A stretch of DNA of 8,274 bases, taken from NCBI GenBank assembly GCA_002422725.1, contig DITE01000097.1, forward strand, positions 1 through 8,274, read 5' to 3'. A program made the translations under genes and the position numbers. The notes below the pieces were generated by a model. That model did not search any database. It was given only the letters and a program-made list of their open reading frames with translations, and was not told where the DNA came from. Within the stretch, counting starts at the first letter, position 1; each line of letters opens with the position of its first letter. Source of the stretch: Bacteroidales bacterium UBA6192. GTDB lineage: Bacteria; Bacteroidota; Bacteroidia; Bacteroidales; F082. This document shows, in pieces, positions 1 to 7,188 of the stretch.

Positions 1-1
1 A

Positions 2-88
2 ACAGATTGTATAAAGTGGGTGCAGCTAATAATGTCCAAAGAAATTGACGAAAGTCATTTCACTATCAAAGAACAATCAAGGTATTAA
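2..88 (+). CDS. Possible C-terminal end of a rightward gene (partial)
   Basis: This reading frame is open from the left edge of the window and ends at TAA (86-88). It would give the last 28 residues of a protein, ending KEQSRY. No family is recognised. A 28-codon open frame is not rare by chance (roughly one in four for random sequence), so support is weak. In its favour, the other two plus frames close early, and the tail-to-tail arrangement, with its stop overlapping the stop of the leftward histidine kinase, is a common compact layout. It could equally be noncoding DNA downstream of the kinase. Confidence 0.22.
   Translation, partial: TDCIKWVQLIMSKEIDESHFTIKEQSRY
41..61. other. Small hairpin with GAAA loop just past the kinase stop
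   Basis: GAAATTGAC, a GAAA loop and GTCATTTC can fold into an 8-bp stem with one bulged T. It lies about 24 bases beyond the histidine kinase stop codon. Read on the minus strand, the stem is followed by a short T-rich stretch, so it could be a weak terminator for the kinase gene. The stem is AT-rich and the T-run poor, so this is only a possibility. It also lies inside the possible partial gene at the left edge. Confidence 0.25.
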
Positions 89-1599
89 TTCAAGGTCCGA
101 AGAATAATGCGAAAAGTTGTACCTTCACCAGGTATCGAATTTTTCACAAATATCTTGCCTTTGTGGTAGTCAATAATGATTCTTTTTGCCAATGTTAAAC
201 CCAGGCCCCATCCACGCTTTTTGCTCGAATATCCGGGGTTGAACACATTCCGGAATTCAGATTTTGCCATTCCTTTACCTGTATCTGAAACATCAATGGT
301 AAGATGATGGTTTTCCGCTGCCAGCTCAATGGTTATCTTACCTTGTCCATTCATAGCATCAATGGCGTTTTTACACAGGTTTTCAATTACCCATCGAAAC
401 AACACATCATTCAAAGGGAGGATAAATCTTTTGCTGCGATCAAACAAAAGCTCGTAGGAAACTTTCCTGGATGTTCTGGTTTTTAAATAATCAACCGACT
501 CCTCAAGCACCTGAACGATATCAACTTCTTCGAGGACAGGAGGTGAGCCGATTTTTGAAAAACGTTCCGTAATTGCTTCAAGACGCTGAATATCTTTCTC
601 CATTTCAATGAGGGCTTCGGGCCGCTTATCGCTATCCATTTTCATCAGTTCAATCCAGGCCATAAGCGACGAAAGCGGTGTGCCTATCTGATGGGCAGTT
701 TCTTTTGCCATGCCTGCCCAAACCTGATTTTGTTCTGCCTTACGGGCATAACTAAACAACAAGTAAGCAATCAATAGAAAAAGCGCTATGATAAGAATTT
801 GAAGCAGAGGGAAAAAACGCATATTCAAAAGCAAATCGGAGCTTTTATAGAAAATAAATGTCTTCCCATGATCCAGGAAGTTGATTTCAATAGGTTGATT
901 TTCAGAAGCCATCACATTGAGCTGCCTTTGCACAAAATCAGGCTCAGCCATACGGGATTCCTGCAGGTTGCCAAATTGCAAAACAGTTCGTTGAGTACTA
1001 TCAGTGATGATTACAGGTACACTGGCCGAATTGAGCGCGATTTCGGTTAGAAAGGAACTTACCAGATCGTCAAGAACTTTTTTCAGATCCGTAAAGATAT
1101 GCGATTCGCGATAATACAGAAATTGTCTTTTTTTCTGCGAGAGTTGGATGACAATTGGGTCGTACACCGAAAATTCCTCAAGTAATTTACCAGATAAAAC
1201 TGTAATGGTATCCTGTCCGGGCAATAAATTGGCTGCACTCAATACATGCCTGGTTTCATCGGTCCAGATAACCGGAATGCTTTTGTTGTTGTTGATAATT
1301 TCGCTGTAAAATGTCAGGTCGGGTGAGTCGGTATCCATTAAAACCCTTTTGTAGGTGTTGGCTAAAAGTTCAACCCTTTGACGCTCCTGTTTTCTAATTT
1401 CAGTAAAAAATGACTCGGTATAATGCATCAGGCTGGCCTTGCGCTGCACAGCATCGGCCCAAACCCTCACCTGATTTCGCTCTTCATAAGCGAATTCGTT
1501 GACAAGTGTGTTGGTATAATACATTGATGCACTGATGATCAATAGTGCAACGACAGAAAGCACTATTTTCCATCTCTTTTTTCGCGTGTAAAGATTCAC
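85..1599 (-). CDS. Membrane-bound sensor histidine kinase with duplicated sensor module
   Basis: A 504-residue sensor kinase that should autophosphorylate on histidine and pass the phosphate to an unidentified response regulator. The GTG at 1599 is the chosen start: it gives VNLYTRKKRWK directly before the first membrane segment (about 10-29), as in related Bacteroidota kinases. The frame stays open upstream to a TTG at 1791, but those 64 residues look unlike a protein N-terminus. The second membrane segment is at about 262-285. Between them lies a sensor region of roughly 230 residues with two similar halves (about 100-166 and 186-254). The cytoplasmic part has an H-box (ETAHQIGTPLSS, His about 303), an N-box (ENLCKNAIDAM, about 406-416), a G1 box (DTGKGM, about 439-444) and a G2 box (GWGLGL, about 463-468), so the catalytic core looks intact. 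No receiver domain is fused and no regulator gene is adjacent in the window. The ligand is unknown. Confidence 0.9.
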   Translation of the reverse strand: MNLYTRKKRWKIVLSVVALLIISASMYYTNTLVNEFAYEERNQVRVWADAVQRKASLMHYTESFFTEIRKQERQRVELLANTYKRVLMDTDSPDLTFYSEIINNNKSIPVIWTDETRHVLSAANLLPGQDTITVLSGKLLEEFSVYDPIVIQLSQKKRQFLYYRESHIFTDLKKVLDDLVSSFLTEIALNSASVPVIITDSTQRTVLQFGNLQESRMAEPDFVQRQLNVMASENQPIEINFLDHGKTFIFYKSSDLLLNMRFFPLLQILIIALFLLIAYLLFSYARKAEQNQVWAGMAKETAHQIGTPLSSLMAWIELMKMDSDKRPEALIEMEKDIQRLEAITERFSKIGSPPVLEEVDIVQVLEESVDYLKTRTSRKVSYELLFDRSKRFILPLNDVLFRWVIENLCKNAIDAMNGQGKITIELAAENHHLTIDVSDTGKGMAKSEFRNVFNPGYSSKKRGWGLGLTLAKRIIIDYHKGKIFVKNSIPGEGTTFRIILRTLN

Positions 1600-1940
1600 C
1601 GGGTAATTATTTGAGGTTAAACGTTGCTTCTGCTGTAAAAGTATGAAATATTGTTTTTGGATGTCGCAGACTAAAAAACTGTGTTGAAAAATCATAGGTG
1701 TCTCAGCCCGAAGCGGCATCATAAGCCCTAAACACTGTGCATATTGTGTCTCCCTTGATTGTAACCCGGCCTGCAAAATACCACAGAGCAAAGACTACCG
1801 AAACTAACCAGAATGCGTTGGCAATGAATAAGTTCTTGCTGAAACACCTGAAAAATATGCATTAGGAATGCCTGATAGTCCTTCTAAAGCCCCCAAACCC
1901 GAGAACGGAAATTTACTTTAACTTTGTAATATAAACGGGG
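1600..1940. other. 341-base stretch without a supported gene
   Basis: This lies between the barrel gene's stop codon and the chosen GTG start of the kinase. The kinase frame stays open through 1791, with in-frame ATG codons at 1722, 1719 and 1695 on the minus strand, but the encoded residues show no domain or signal peptide. No tRNA-like fold, strong terminator hairpin or perfect minus-strand TAnnTTTG element was found. It may hold the kinase's promoter and 5' leader, or be a read-through region from the upstream genes. Confidence 0.5.
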
Positions 1941-3305
1941 TTAAAACAGATAATTCAATCCAATATACAATCCACTTCGGCCATCCTGGCTATTCAGTGC
2001 ACGTCCAAAATCGCCCGAAAGGATGAAATTTTCGTTCATAACTGCTTTCAGGCCAGCTCCTGCGCTCCAGTGAATGCTTTCAGAACCGAAGTTAAAATAT
2101 TCTTTCGTGTCGTTTTCTGTCCAATTTGGAAAATGATTCTTTACCTTTTCTTCCACAGGAATTTTTGATACTACCTGTCCGGCATCGATAAAAGTGTTTA
2201 TGGCCAGATAAATGTTCTGATTGAGCCACTCTATCCTAAAAAACTTATACCTAAACTCAGCATTACCATAAATAAAACCATTGCCAACCACCCTGTTGCG
2301 TAAAATTCCCCTGAGTGACCGCTGACCCCCAAGGCCTTCGGAATAAGCGCCCCTGAGTTGTGTTGTGATCATCAGTGGCTGAATGTAAAAGGGAACATAT
2401 GTGCCCAGATTGCCCTGATATGAAAGCCTGTAGACAAATGAAAGCTTTTCTTTCACCAGAGTAAAATACTGACGGTGGGTAACACTCAAGCGCAAAAAAC
2501 CATTGTCGAGCTGAGAAGTCAACCGGGGGGCGCCATAGATAATAATATCTGACCAAATACCGCTCATCGGGTTGGGTTGAAAATCGCGGCTATCATATAC
2601 CAATCCACCTTTGATGCCGGTAAAATATCCGCCAGATGCTTCATCAGCTGGAATCAGACCCCAATTAATATAATGCTCATACAATCCAGGATTGTTTTTG
2701 GGATCAGGCAATTTGTCTTCTTCTTTTTTTCCTCTATTCAGTTTATCAACATTAACCGAGCGTAGCCGAATATCGTAAAACTCTGCTCCTGCTGTCCAGA
2801 ATACATTGTCATATCCCAAACTTCCGGTAAAATCGGCATGAAACCTGAACATGTTTCGTTGGTGCTTGTAAAAAATTCTGGATGGATATGTTTGATCATT
2901 CTCAACATAATCAGAATTATATACTGATTCATACCCATTAAAACCATAGAAATCAGCCATTTGCTCAGGCATATAACTAAAATCAAAGGTTGTTCGGATG
3001 TTCTTGATCAGTTGTTCACTATCGTATGCAAGCCGAAGCAAGCCGCTTCCTTTGGTATAGCGTGAAGCCTCAAAATAATATGAATGATCATATTTAGGAT
3101 AACGACTACCATCACCGTAATGAAATAAATTTACGAGTCCGCCATACTGGAATCCAAGGTCAGAATTGAAAGAAACGGCAGGAAGTACCCCAACATTCCA
3201 TCCCTTTTTCACTGGTTTAACTGTAGCAACGCTATCTTGCGATCTGACAGAAATTTGAGGAAAAAGGAATAAAACAATGAACAGAAAACCAATTAACCAT
3301 TTCAT
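1941..3305 (-). CDS. Omp85/BamA-superfamily outer-membrane beta-barrel without POTRA domains
   Basis: A 454-residue outer-membrane protein. The ATG at 3305 (MKWLIGFLF) is chosen over an in-frame TTG two codons upstream. The first 23 residues or so form a signal peptide (hydrophobic core LIGFLFIVLFLF, likely cut after RSQ). The rest alternates aromatic and polar residues as in beta-strands and ends in YIGLNYLF, with the terminal phenylalanine typical of outer-membrane barrels. Surface-antigen (D15/BamA-type) hallmarks are a YDSRDFQPNPMSG segment at about 237-249 and GGQRSLRG at about 326-333, matching the conserved (V/I/L)RG loop-6 motif. With barrel-like sequence starting at about residue 36, there is no room for POTRA domains, unlike BamA or TamA, which are much longer. 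It should insert into the outer membrane; its cargo or function is unknown. It starts 23 bases after the stop of the secreted T9SS protein gene, so the two are probably one transcript. Confidence 0.85.
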   Translation of the reverse strand: MKWLIGFLFIVLFLFPQISVRSQDSVATVKPVKKGWNVGVLPAVSFNSDLGFQYGGLVNLFHYGDGSRYPKYDHSYYFEASRYTKGSGLLRLAYDSEQLIKNIRTTFDFSYMPEQMADFYGFNGYESVYNSDYVENDQTYPSRIFYKHQRNMFRFHADFTGSLGYDNVFWTAGAEFYDIRLRSVNVDKLNRGKKEEDKLPDPKNNPGLYEHYINWGLIPADEASGGYFTGIKGGLVYDSRDFQPNPMSGIWSDIIIYGAPRLTSQLDNGFLRLSVTHRQYFTLVKEKLSFVYRLSYQGNLGTYVPFYIQPLMITTQLRGAYSEGLGGQRSLRGILRNRVVGNGFIYGNAEFRYKFFRIEWLNQNIYLAINTFIDAGQVVSKIPVEEKVKNHFPNWTENDTKEYFNFGSESIHWSAGAGLKAVMNENFILSGDFGRALNSQDGRSGLYIGLNYLF

Positions 3306-3328
3306 ATTCAATTCAATAAAAAACGGTA

Positions 3329-4216
3329 TTATTTTTTAACAAAACCAGCGTGATGCAATCTTAGGTTATTCTGCAACACCGAATAATAATACAAGCCCGG
3401 TTTAAACTGTCCAACAAATGTCTGATGCTTGTTGCCATGCCATTCGCTTCGGTTGATTTCCTGTCCGGATGCATTCGAAATAATCACAACAGCCTGCCCT
3501 ACGAAATGGTCGCTGGTCAGATAAAGCCATTCGTCGGCCGGGTTGGGAAATGACCGGATACCATATTCATTTGTCAGGGCAACCTGCACGCCAGTTTGCA
3601 ATTCAAGACTCAGACTATCAATAAATAAGACTGAGCCAGGTATGAATGATTCTGATGTCGTTGACAAGACAATCACATTTAAGGTATCAGGAATCAATTC
3701 TGAATTATAGGTTATATCCATTTCAAATGAAGTCCATTCGTCAACAGGCAAACCGTACCAGATGGCCATCCCAATAGTATCACGCTGATCATCTCCCTGA
3801 TACTTATAGTTATAGACGGTCAGCGATGCTGAATCTTCAAATGGAGCTGAAAATTTATACATACCTTTGATTTTAACAGGTCTATCATGTGACAGAATGC
3901 CACCAGCAATCGAAAAATCACCTGAAATGATGTCAACATCAAAATCTGCGAGTGTAATCAGGCCCGGTGCGGAGAATCCTCCAAAGACCATCATCGTTTC
4001 GAGGCGGGCTGAAAAAACACCGGAAGCAGCGTCTTCGCTTTTTGTGACAACTGCCACCGAAGCCAGACTTGTAAACGGATTGGGTGTATTCCAGTCTGTA
4101 GGTTCCTCGTATGTTCCGAAATCTTCCCAACTTTCGAAGCTCTGGTTTGGTAAATGCTGTGCAGTGATCACAATAGAACCCAGGAAGCAAAATAAAAAGG
4201 CAAGCGTTGTTTTCAT
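3329..4216 (-). CDS. Secreted PCMD-like protein with T9SS C-terminal sorting domain
   Basis: A 295-residue exported protein starting at ATG 4216. Residues 1-19 form a signal peptide (MKTTLAFLFCFLGSIVITA, with Q next). Residues of about 20-208 resemble the PCMD domain (putative carbohydrate-metabolism domain) found in Bacteroidota surface proteins. The recognisable parts are an N-terminal SFESWEDF...EEPTDWNT segment, a central HDRPVKIKGMYKF segment, RDTIG, and a closing GSVLFIDSLSLEL strand; this fits a lectin-like beta-sandwich. The last 75 residues or so start at FPNPADEWLYL and end GLYYYSVLQNNLRLHHAGFVKK in outline, a type A T9SS sorting domain. The protein should therefore cross the inner membrane by Sec, cross the outer membrane by the type IX machinery, and be released or anchored at the surface. 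Carbohydrate binding is inferred from the family name only; no catalytic residues are evident. It is the first gene of the pair with the downstream barrel. Confidence 0.85.
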   Translation of the reverse strand: MKTTLAFLFCFLGSIVITAQHLPNQSFESWEDFGTYEEPTDWNTPNPFTSLASVAVVTKSEDAASGVFSARLETMMVFGGFSAPGLITLADFDVDIISGDFSIAGGILSHDRPVKIKGMYKFSAPFEDSASLTVYNYKYQGDDQRDTIGMAIWYGLPVDEWTSFEMDITYNSELIPDTLNVIVLSTTSESFIPGSVLFIDSLSLELQTGVQVALTNEYGIRSFPNPADEWLYLTSDHFVGQAVVIISNASGQEINRSEWHGNKHQTFVGQFKPGLYYYSVLQNNLRLHHAGFVKK

Positions 4217-4257
4217 GGATTAAAAAAATTTAAGTGAAAATATATATAAGTATGGCG

Positions 4258-4265
4258 CAATATTA
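4258..4265 (-). promoter_or_regulatory. Possible -7 element for the secreted-protein/barrel operon
   Basis: On the minus strand TAATATTG matches the Bacteroidota TAnnTTTG -7 consensus with one mismatch. It lies about 41 bases upstream of the ATG at 4216, with a TTG about 22 bases further upstream. The surrounding DNA is very AT-rich, so weak matches are expected by chance; AATATTTG nearby is another one-mismatch candidate. Some promoter must exist in this divergent gap, but the exact site is uncertain. Confidence 0.25.
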
Positions 4266-4388
4266 AACAAATATTTTTTCGTTGCTTCAATTTTACATAA
4301 AAATCATTTTCAATGCGGGGGCCATAAAGAAAAGAGCCTTTGGTTGTTTTGCCTATCCTGAAGACTATAAAAGTGAACTATATTTTTC

Positions 4389-4396
4389 TAATTTTG
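4389..4396 (+). promoter_or_regulatory. Probable -7 promoter element (TAATTTTG) of the GH3 operon
   Basis: TAATTTTG, followed by C, is a perfect match to the Bacteroidota primary-sigma -7 consensus TAnnTTTG. It sits 23 bases upstream of the ATG at 4420, implying a short leader of perhaps 15-20 bases. No good TTG -33 element lies at the expected distance of about 19-21 bases. The nearest TTTTG, ending at 4351, is too far upstream. Position and orientation just ahead of a three-gene operon make this the most convincing promoter in the window. Confidence 0.6.
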
Positions 4397-4407
4397 CCAG
4401 ACATTAA

Positions 4408-4414
4408 CCCCCCC
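4408..4414 (+). repeat. C7 homopolymer tract in the GH3 leader
   Basis: Seven consecutive C residues lie 5 bases before the start codon at 4420, in otherwise AT-rich DNA. The tract falls where a ribosome would load. Bacteroidota usually start translation without a Shine-Dalgarno sequence, and none is visible here. The tract is short for a phase-variable repeat. Confidence 0.9.
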
Positions 4415-4419
4415 AAACC

Positions 4420-5964
4420 ATGCCCATATTAGGTACCTTGATTAAAAAAGCCTATGAACTGAGGAATATGCCTGTTGAACTAAAAAAGCAGCGGCTAAGC
4501 CCGATTCAGGCTCAACATGATCAATTGAAAAACCTCTTGCGCAAGGCTCAGTTCACTTCTTTTGGTGAGCATTATGATTTTACTTCTATTTTGAATAGTA
4601 AAAATATTACAAGGAGTTTTGGGGCAAATGTGCCAGTTTTTGATTATAACAGCATGTACAAACAATGGTGGTACAGGGCATTAAATGGCGAGGCATATGT
4701 TAGCTGGCCAGGAAGAGTAAAGTATTTTGCATTGAGTTCAGGCACATCAGAATCATCAAGCAAGCATATTCCGGTAACTTCTGAAATGCTGTCTTCGATT
4801 AAACGTGCAAGTATCAGGCAGCTTGTTTCGGCTTCAAAATATAATTTTCCTGTTCATTTCTACGAGAAGGGTATTCTGATGATTGGAGGAAGCACACATC
4901 TTCAATATAACGGTACTTACTATGCAGGTGATCTTTCGGGCATCACAACGGGTAATATTCCATTTTGGTTTCAACATTTTTATAAGCCCGGGAAACGAAT
5001 TTCGAAAGCACCCGACTGGTCAACCAAACTCAACGAAATGGTAAAAAAAGCACCAAGCTGGGATATCGGTGTTATTGTTGGTGTTCCGGCCTGGGTGCAG
5101 ATTTTGCTTGAGCGAATTATTGAGGAGTATCATCTGAAAACTATTCACGACATTTGGCCAAACTTAACAGTTTATGTTCATAGTGGTGTGTCGTTTGCCC
5201 CATATGTAAAAAGTTTTGAAAAGCTATTCAGCAAACCGATGCTTTATTCCGAAAGTTATCTCGCCTCAGAAGGCTATATTGCTTATCAAAATGGCTTCGA
5301 TATAAAAAGAATGCAATTGGTTGTTGATAATGGGATTTACTTCGAATTTATTCCTTTTAACAATGTGAATTTCGACGACGATGGTAATCTTGTTGCCAAT
5401 CCTGTTGCCCTAACTTTGGAACAAGCAGAAAACAATGTAGAATATGCTCTTTTGTTGTCAACTAATGCCGGTGCCTGGCGTTATCTGATTGGCGATACCA
5501 TTAAATTTACTGATGTAAGCAAATGCGAAATTATCATCACAGGACGTACTAAACACTTCTTAAGTATGTGTGGCGAACATTTGTCGCAGGAAAACATGAA
5601 TCGTGCTATTGAAATGCTTCAGGAGGAATTCAATATCGAAATACGTGAGTTTACCGTGGCAGGTGTCAGACATGAAAGTTTGTTTGCTCACAGGTGGTAT
5701 CTTGGTACTGATGACAAGATTGATCCCAAGGTTGCAAGTGCTAAAATTGATGAATACCTTAATCAGTTGAATGACGACTATATGGTAGAGCGTATGGAAG
5801 CCATTAAAGAAGTTTTCGTAAAAATCCTACCTTCCGGGGTGTTCAACAATTACATGAAAAAGCTTGGTAAAGAGGGAAGTGCCAACAAATTTCCTAGGGT
5901 GTTAAAAGGTCAGCGATTCGACGAATGGGAAGCGTACCTGAAAGAATTGAACTTAAGCGAATAG
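4420..5964 (+). CDS. GH3-family acyl-adenylating enzyme (ANL superfamily)
   Basis: A 514-residue member of the GH3 auxin-responsive-promoter family (PF03321). These enzymes activate an acyl acid with ATP to an acyl-adenylate; plant members then transfer the acyl group to an amino acid. The substrates of bacterial members are largely unknown. All ANL signatures are present: the phosphate-binding loop SSGTSESSSKHIPVT (106-120), the YLASEG motif (280-285), YLIGDT (355-360) with the nucleotide-binding Asp359, and the hinge GRTKHF leading into GEHLSQENM (375-393). A C-terminal cap domain runs from about 385 to 514. Length is close to that of bacterial homologues and no key residue appears lost. 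There is no signal peptide or membrane segment, so it should be cytosolic. The start is ATG 4420, 23 bases after a good -7 element. A LysE-type exporter gene follows after 7 bases, suggesting shared transcription and possibly export of an amino acid or conjugate; that link is inference. Confidence 0.92.
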   Translation: MPILGTLIKKAYELRNMPVELKKQRLSPIQAQHDQLKNLLRKAQFTSFGEHYDFTSILNSKNITRSFGANVPVFDYNSMYKQWWYRALNGEAYVSWPGRVKYFALSSGTSESSSKHIPVTSEMLSSIKRASIRQLVSASKYNFPVHFYEKGILMIGGSTHLQYNGTYYAGDLSGITTGNIPFWFQHFYKPGKRISKAPDWSTKLNEMVKKAPSWDIGVIVGVPAWVQILLERIIEEYHLKTIHDIWPNLTVYVHSGVSFAPYVKSFEKLFSKPMLYSESYLASEGYIAYQNGFDIKRMQLVVDNGIYFEFIPFNNVNFDDDGNLVANPVALTLEQAENNVEYALLLSTNAGAWRYLIGDTIKFTDVSKCEIIITGRTKHFLSMCGEHLSQENMNRAIEMLQEEFNIEIREFTVAGVRHESLFAHRWYLGTDDKIDPKVASAKIDEYLNQLNDDYMVERMEAIKEVFVKILPSGVFNNYMKKLGKEGSANKFPRVLKGQRFDEWEAYLKELNLSE

Positions 5965-5971
5965 ACTAATT

Positions 5972-6616
5972 ATGACATTATTACTGGAAGGCGCATTACT
6001 TGGATTGACTCTTGCAACTTTCTTTGGTTTTGGGCCTGCTTTTTTTGCTCTGGTTCAAACAAGTATCCATCGTGGTTTTTGGTCTGCAGCAGCACTTGCT
6101 CTTGGTATTTTTCTGAACGATTTGTTAATGGTTGTGCTGTGTCTGATGGGTGCTATTCAGATTGTAACACAACCCAGTAATTATTTGTGGTTTGGGATAT
6201 CAAGCGGTATTATTCTGACCATATTTGGTTTGGTTACTTATAGTCGTAAGGTAATTACGGAAGTGCCTCCTAATAGTGAAATACCGATTAAAGTTAATGG
6301 CCCTCACTGGCTTATGTTTGTAGCCAAAGGCTTCTTTATGAATGTTGTCAATCCCTTTGTATGGATCTTCTGGATAGGCGTTGTTGTGGGCATTTCGGCC
6401 CGTTTTGGGGGCAACGAACAAGAGCTGGTCACATTTTTCAGTGGCACTTTGATCATTGTGTTAATAAGTGATCTGATGAAGGCTTACGGTGCATTTTCGA
6501 TTAAAAAATATCTTACCCCAAAGATGATTGGAAAGTTTAACCGCTTTGCAGGTGTTGGGCTGATTGCATTTGGTGTATATCTTATTGTTCGGGTTTTATT
6601 CGATAGTTTTGTGTAG
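5972..6616 (+). CDS. LysE/RhtB-family amino-acid-type exporter
   Basis: A 214-residue inner-membrane protein of the LysE superfamily, whose characterised members export amino acids such as lysine, threonine or homoserine by proton exchange. Six hydrophobic segments are visible at about 3-29, 36-63, 70-90, 112-142, 150-172 and 191-210. Family features are the first-helix motif GFGPAFFALVQTSI (19-32), a following RGF with a small-residue-rich second helix ending in ND, and the NPFVWIFW motif (126-133) in the fourth segment. Length matches the family. A short polar loop (about 91-111) separates the two halves. The ATG at 5972 lies 7 bases after the GH3 stop, so the two genes are almost certainly one operon. 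The real substrate cannot be read from sequence; an amino acid or N-acyl amino acid would suit the neighbour. Confidence 0.88.
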   Translation: MTLLLEGALLGLTLATFFGFGPAFFALVQTSIHRGFWSAAALALGIFLNDLLMVVLCLMGAIQIVTQPSNYLWFGISSGIILTIFGLVTYSRKVITEVPPNSEIPIKVNGPHWLMFVAKGFFMNVVNPFVWIFWIGVVVGISARFGGNEQELVTFFSGTLIIVLISDLMKAYGAFSIKKYLTPKMIGKFNRFAGVGLIAFGVYLIVRVLFDSFV

Positions 6617-6641
6617 TTTTACAAAAAAACATAAGCCTGCC

Positions 6642-7187
6642 ATGATGAAAACAGTAAAGCGTCAAAACTGGACTTTCTTCCTGTTCAGTGGTATTATTGC
6701 AATTTTGTATGCCTTTGCAGCAATCTTCCTGAAAGAGCAACTCATTTTTTCAATAGTTTGGTATACAGGACTTTTAGTTCTTATTGCCGGGCTAATTCTG
6801 CTCTACTCAAGCATTCGTCAATCGATGCGCAACCTGCCTTATGTTGTGAATATGGTACAATCTCTGTTGATGTTGGTTTTCGCTTTGATACTGTTATTTA
6901 TGACCAGAAATTCCATTGCTGCCTTTGTCATCCTTCTCGGCATCTGGATAATCCTTACATCGCTTTATCAGGCGTATCTGCTGATCAATAATAACCCTGT
7001 TTCCAAATCTAAATCTGCTGCCATCATTTCGGTAATTACCACCCTTATTTTTGGCATCATCATGGTATTTAATCCATTCTCAGCTACCGGATTTTTGGTT
7101 GTGGTAAGTGGTGTTTTCGCCTTGCTTTCGGGAAGCTTGCTGATATGGTTTGCCTTTGTAATAAAAGGCTCAAACAATCCGGTTTAA
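6642..7187 (+). CDS. DUF308/HdeD-like six-helix membrane protein
   Basis: A 181-residue inner-membrane protein. Two adjacent ATG codons (6642 and 6645) are possible starts and give MMKTV or MKTV. An upstream TTG frame beginning inside the exporter gene was rejected because it adds an unrelated 26-residue segment. Numbered from the second ATG, hydrophobic segments lie at about 9-28, 34-55, 67-86, 91-113, 124-142 and 147-170. The order is helix pairs with short loops, and segments such as FSGIIAILYAF and TLIFGIIMVFNPF resemble the repeated G-I-x-x-L/I-x-G...P pattern of DUF308 (HdeD family). HdeD of E. coli is linked to acid resistance, but the molecular role of the family is unclear and should not be assumed here. 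The gene follows the exporter after 25 bases and is probably the last gene of the operon. Confidence 0.75.
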   Translation: MMKTVKRQNWTFFLFSGIIAILYAFAAIFLKEQLIFSIVWYTGLLVLIAGLILLYSSIRQSMRNLPYVVNMVQSLLMLVFALILLFMTRNSIAAFVILLGIWIILTSLYQAYLLINNNPVSKSKSAAIISVITTLIFGIIMVFNPFSATGFLVVVSGVFALLSGSLLIWFAFVIKGSNNPV

Positions 7188-7188
7188 G

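Noticed and set aside
1919..1926. Perfect TAnnTTTG match (TAACTTTG) on the plus strand near the 3' end of the barrel gene
   Set aside because: It points into the antisense strand of the barrel gene with no plus-strand gene for about 2.5 kb, and no TTG -33 element precedes it. Several chance matches to six fixed bases are expected in both strands of 8 kb.
1911..1930. TTACTTTAACTTTGTAA palindrome-like sequence as a terminator of the barrel gene
   Set aside because: Only the outer four base pairs match, the stem is AT-rich, and no T-run follows on the minus strand.
3306..3311. Two-codon TTG extension of the barrel protein (MNMKWL)
   Set aside because: The ATG at 3305 begins a standard signal peptide (MKWLIGFLF), and there is no reason to prefer TTG.
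3867..4223. 118-codon plus-strand frame opposite the secreted protein gene, and similar frames at 799-1050, 7471-7839 and 7784-8143
   Set aside because: These lie wholly opposite well-supported genes with recognisable domains and show no domain, signal or compositional support of their own.
6564..6641. TTG-initiated 5' extension of the DUF308 gene overlapping the exporter gene
   Set aside because: The extension would overlap the exporter by 53 bases in another frame and adds residues without family resemblance. Two good ATG codons lie at 6642 and 6645.
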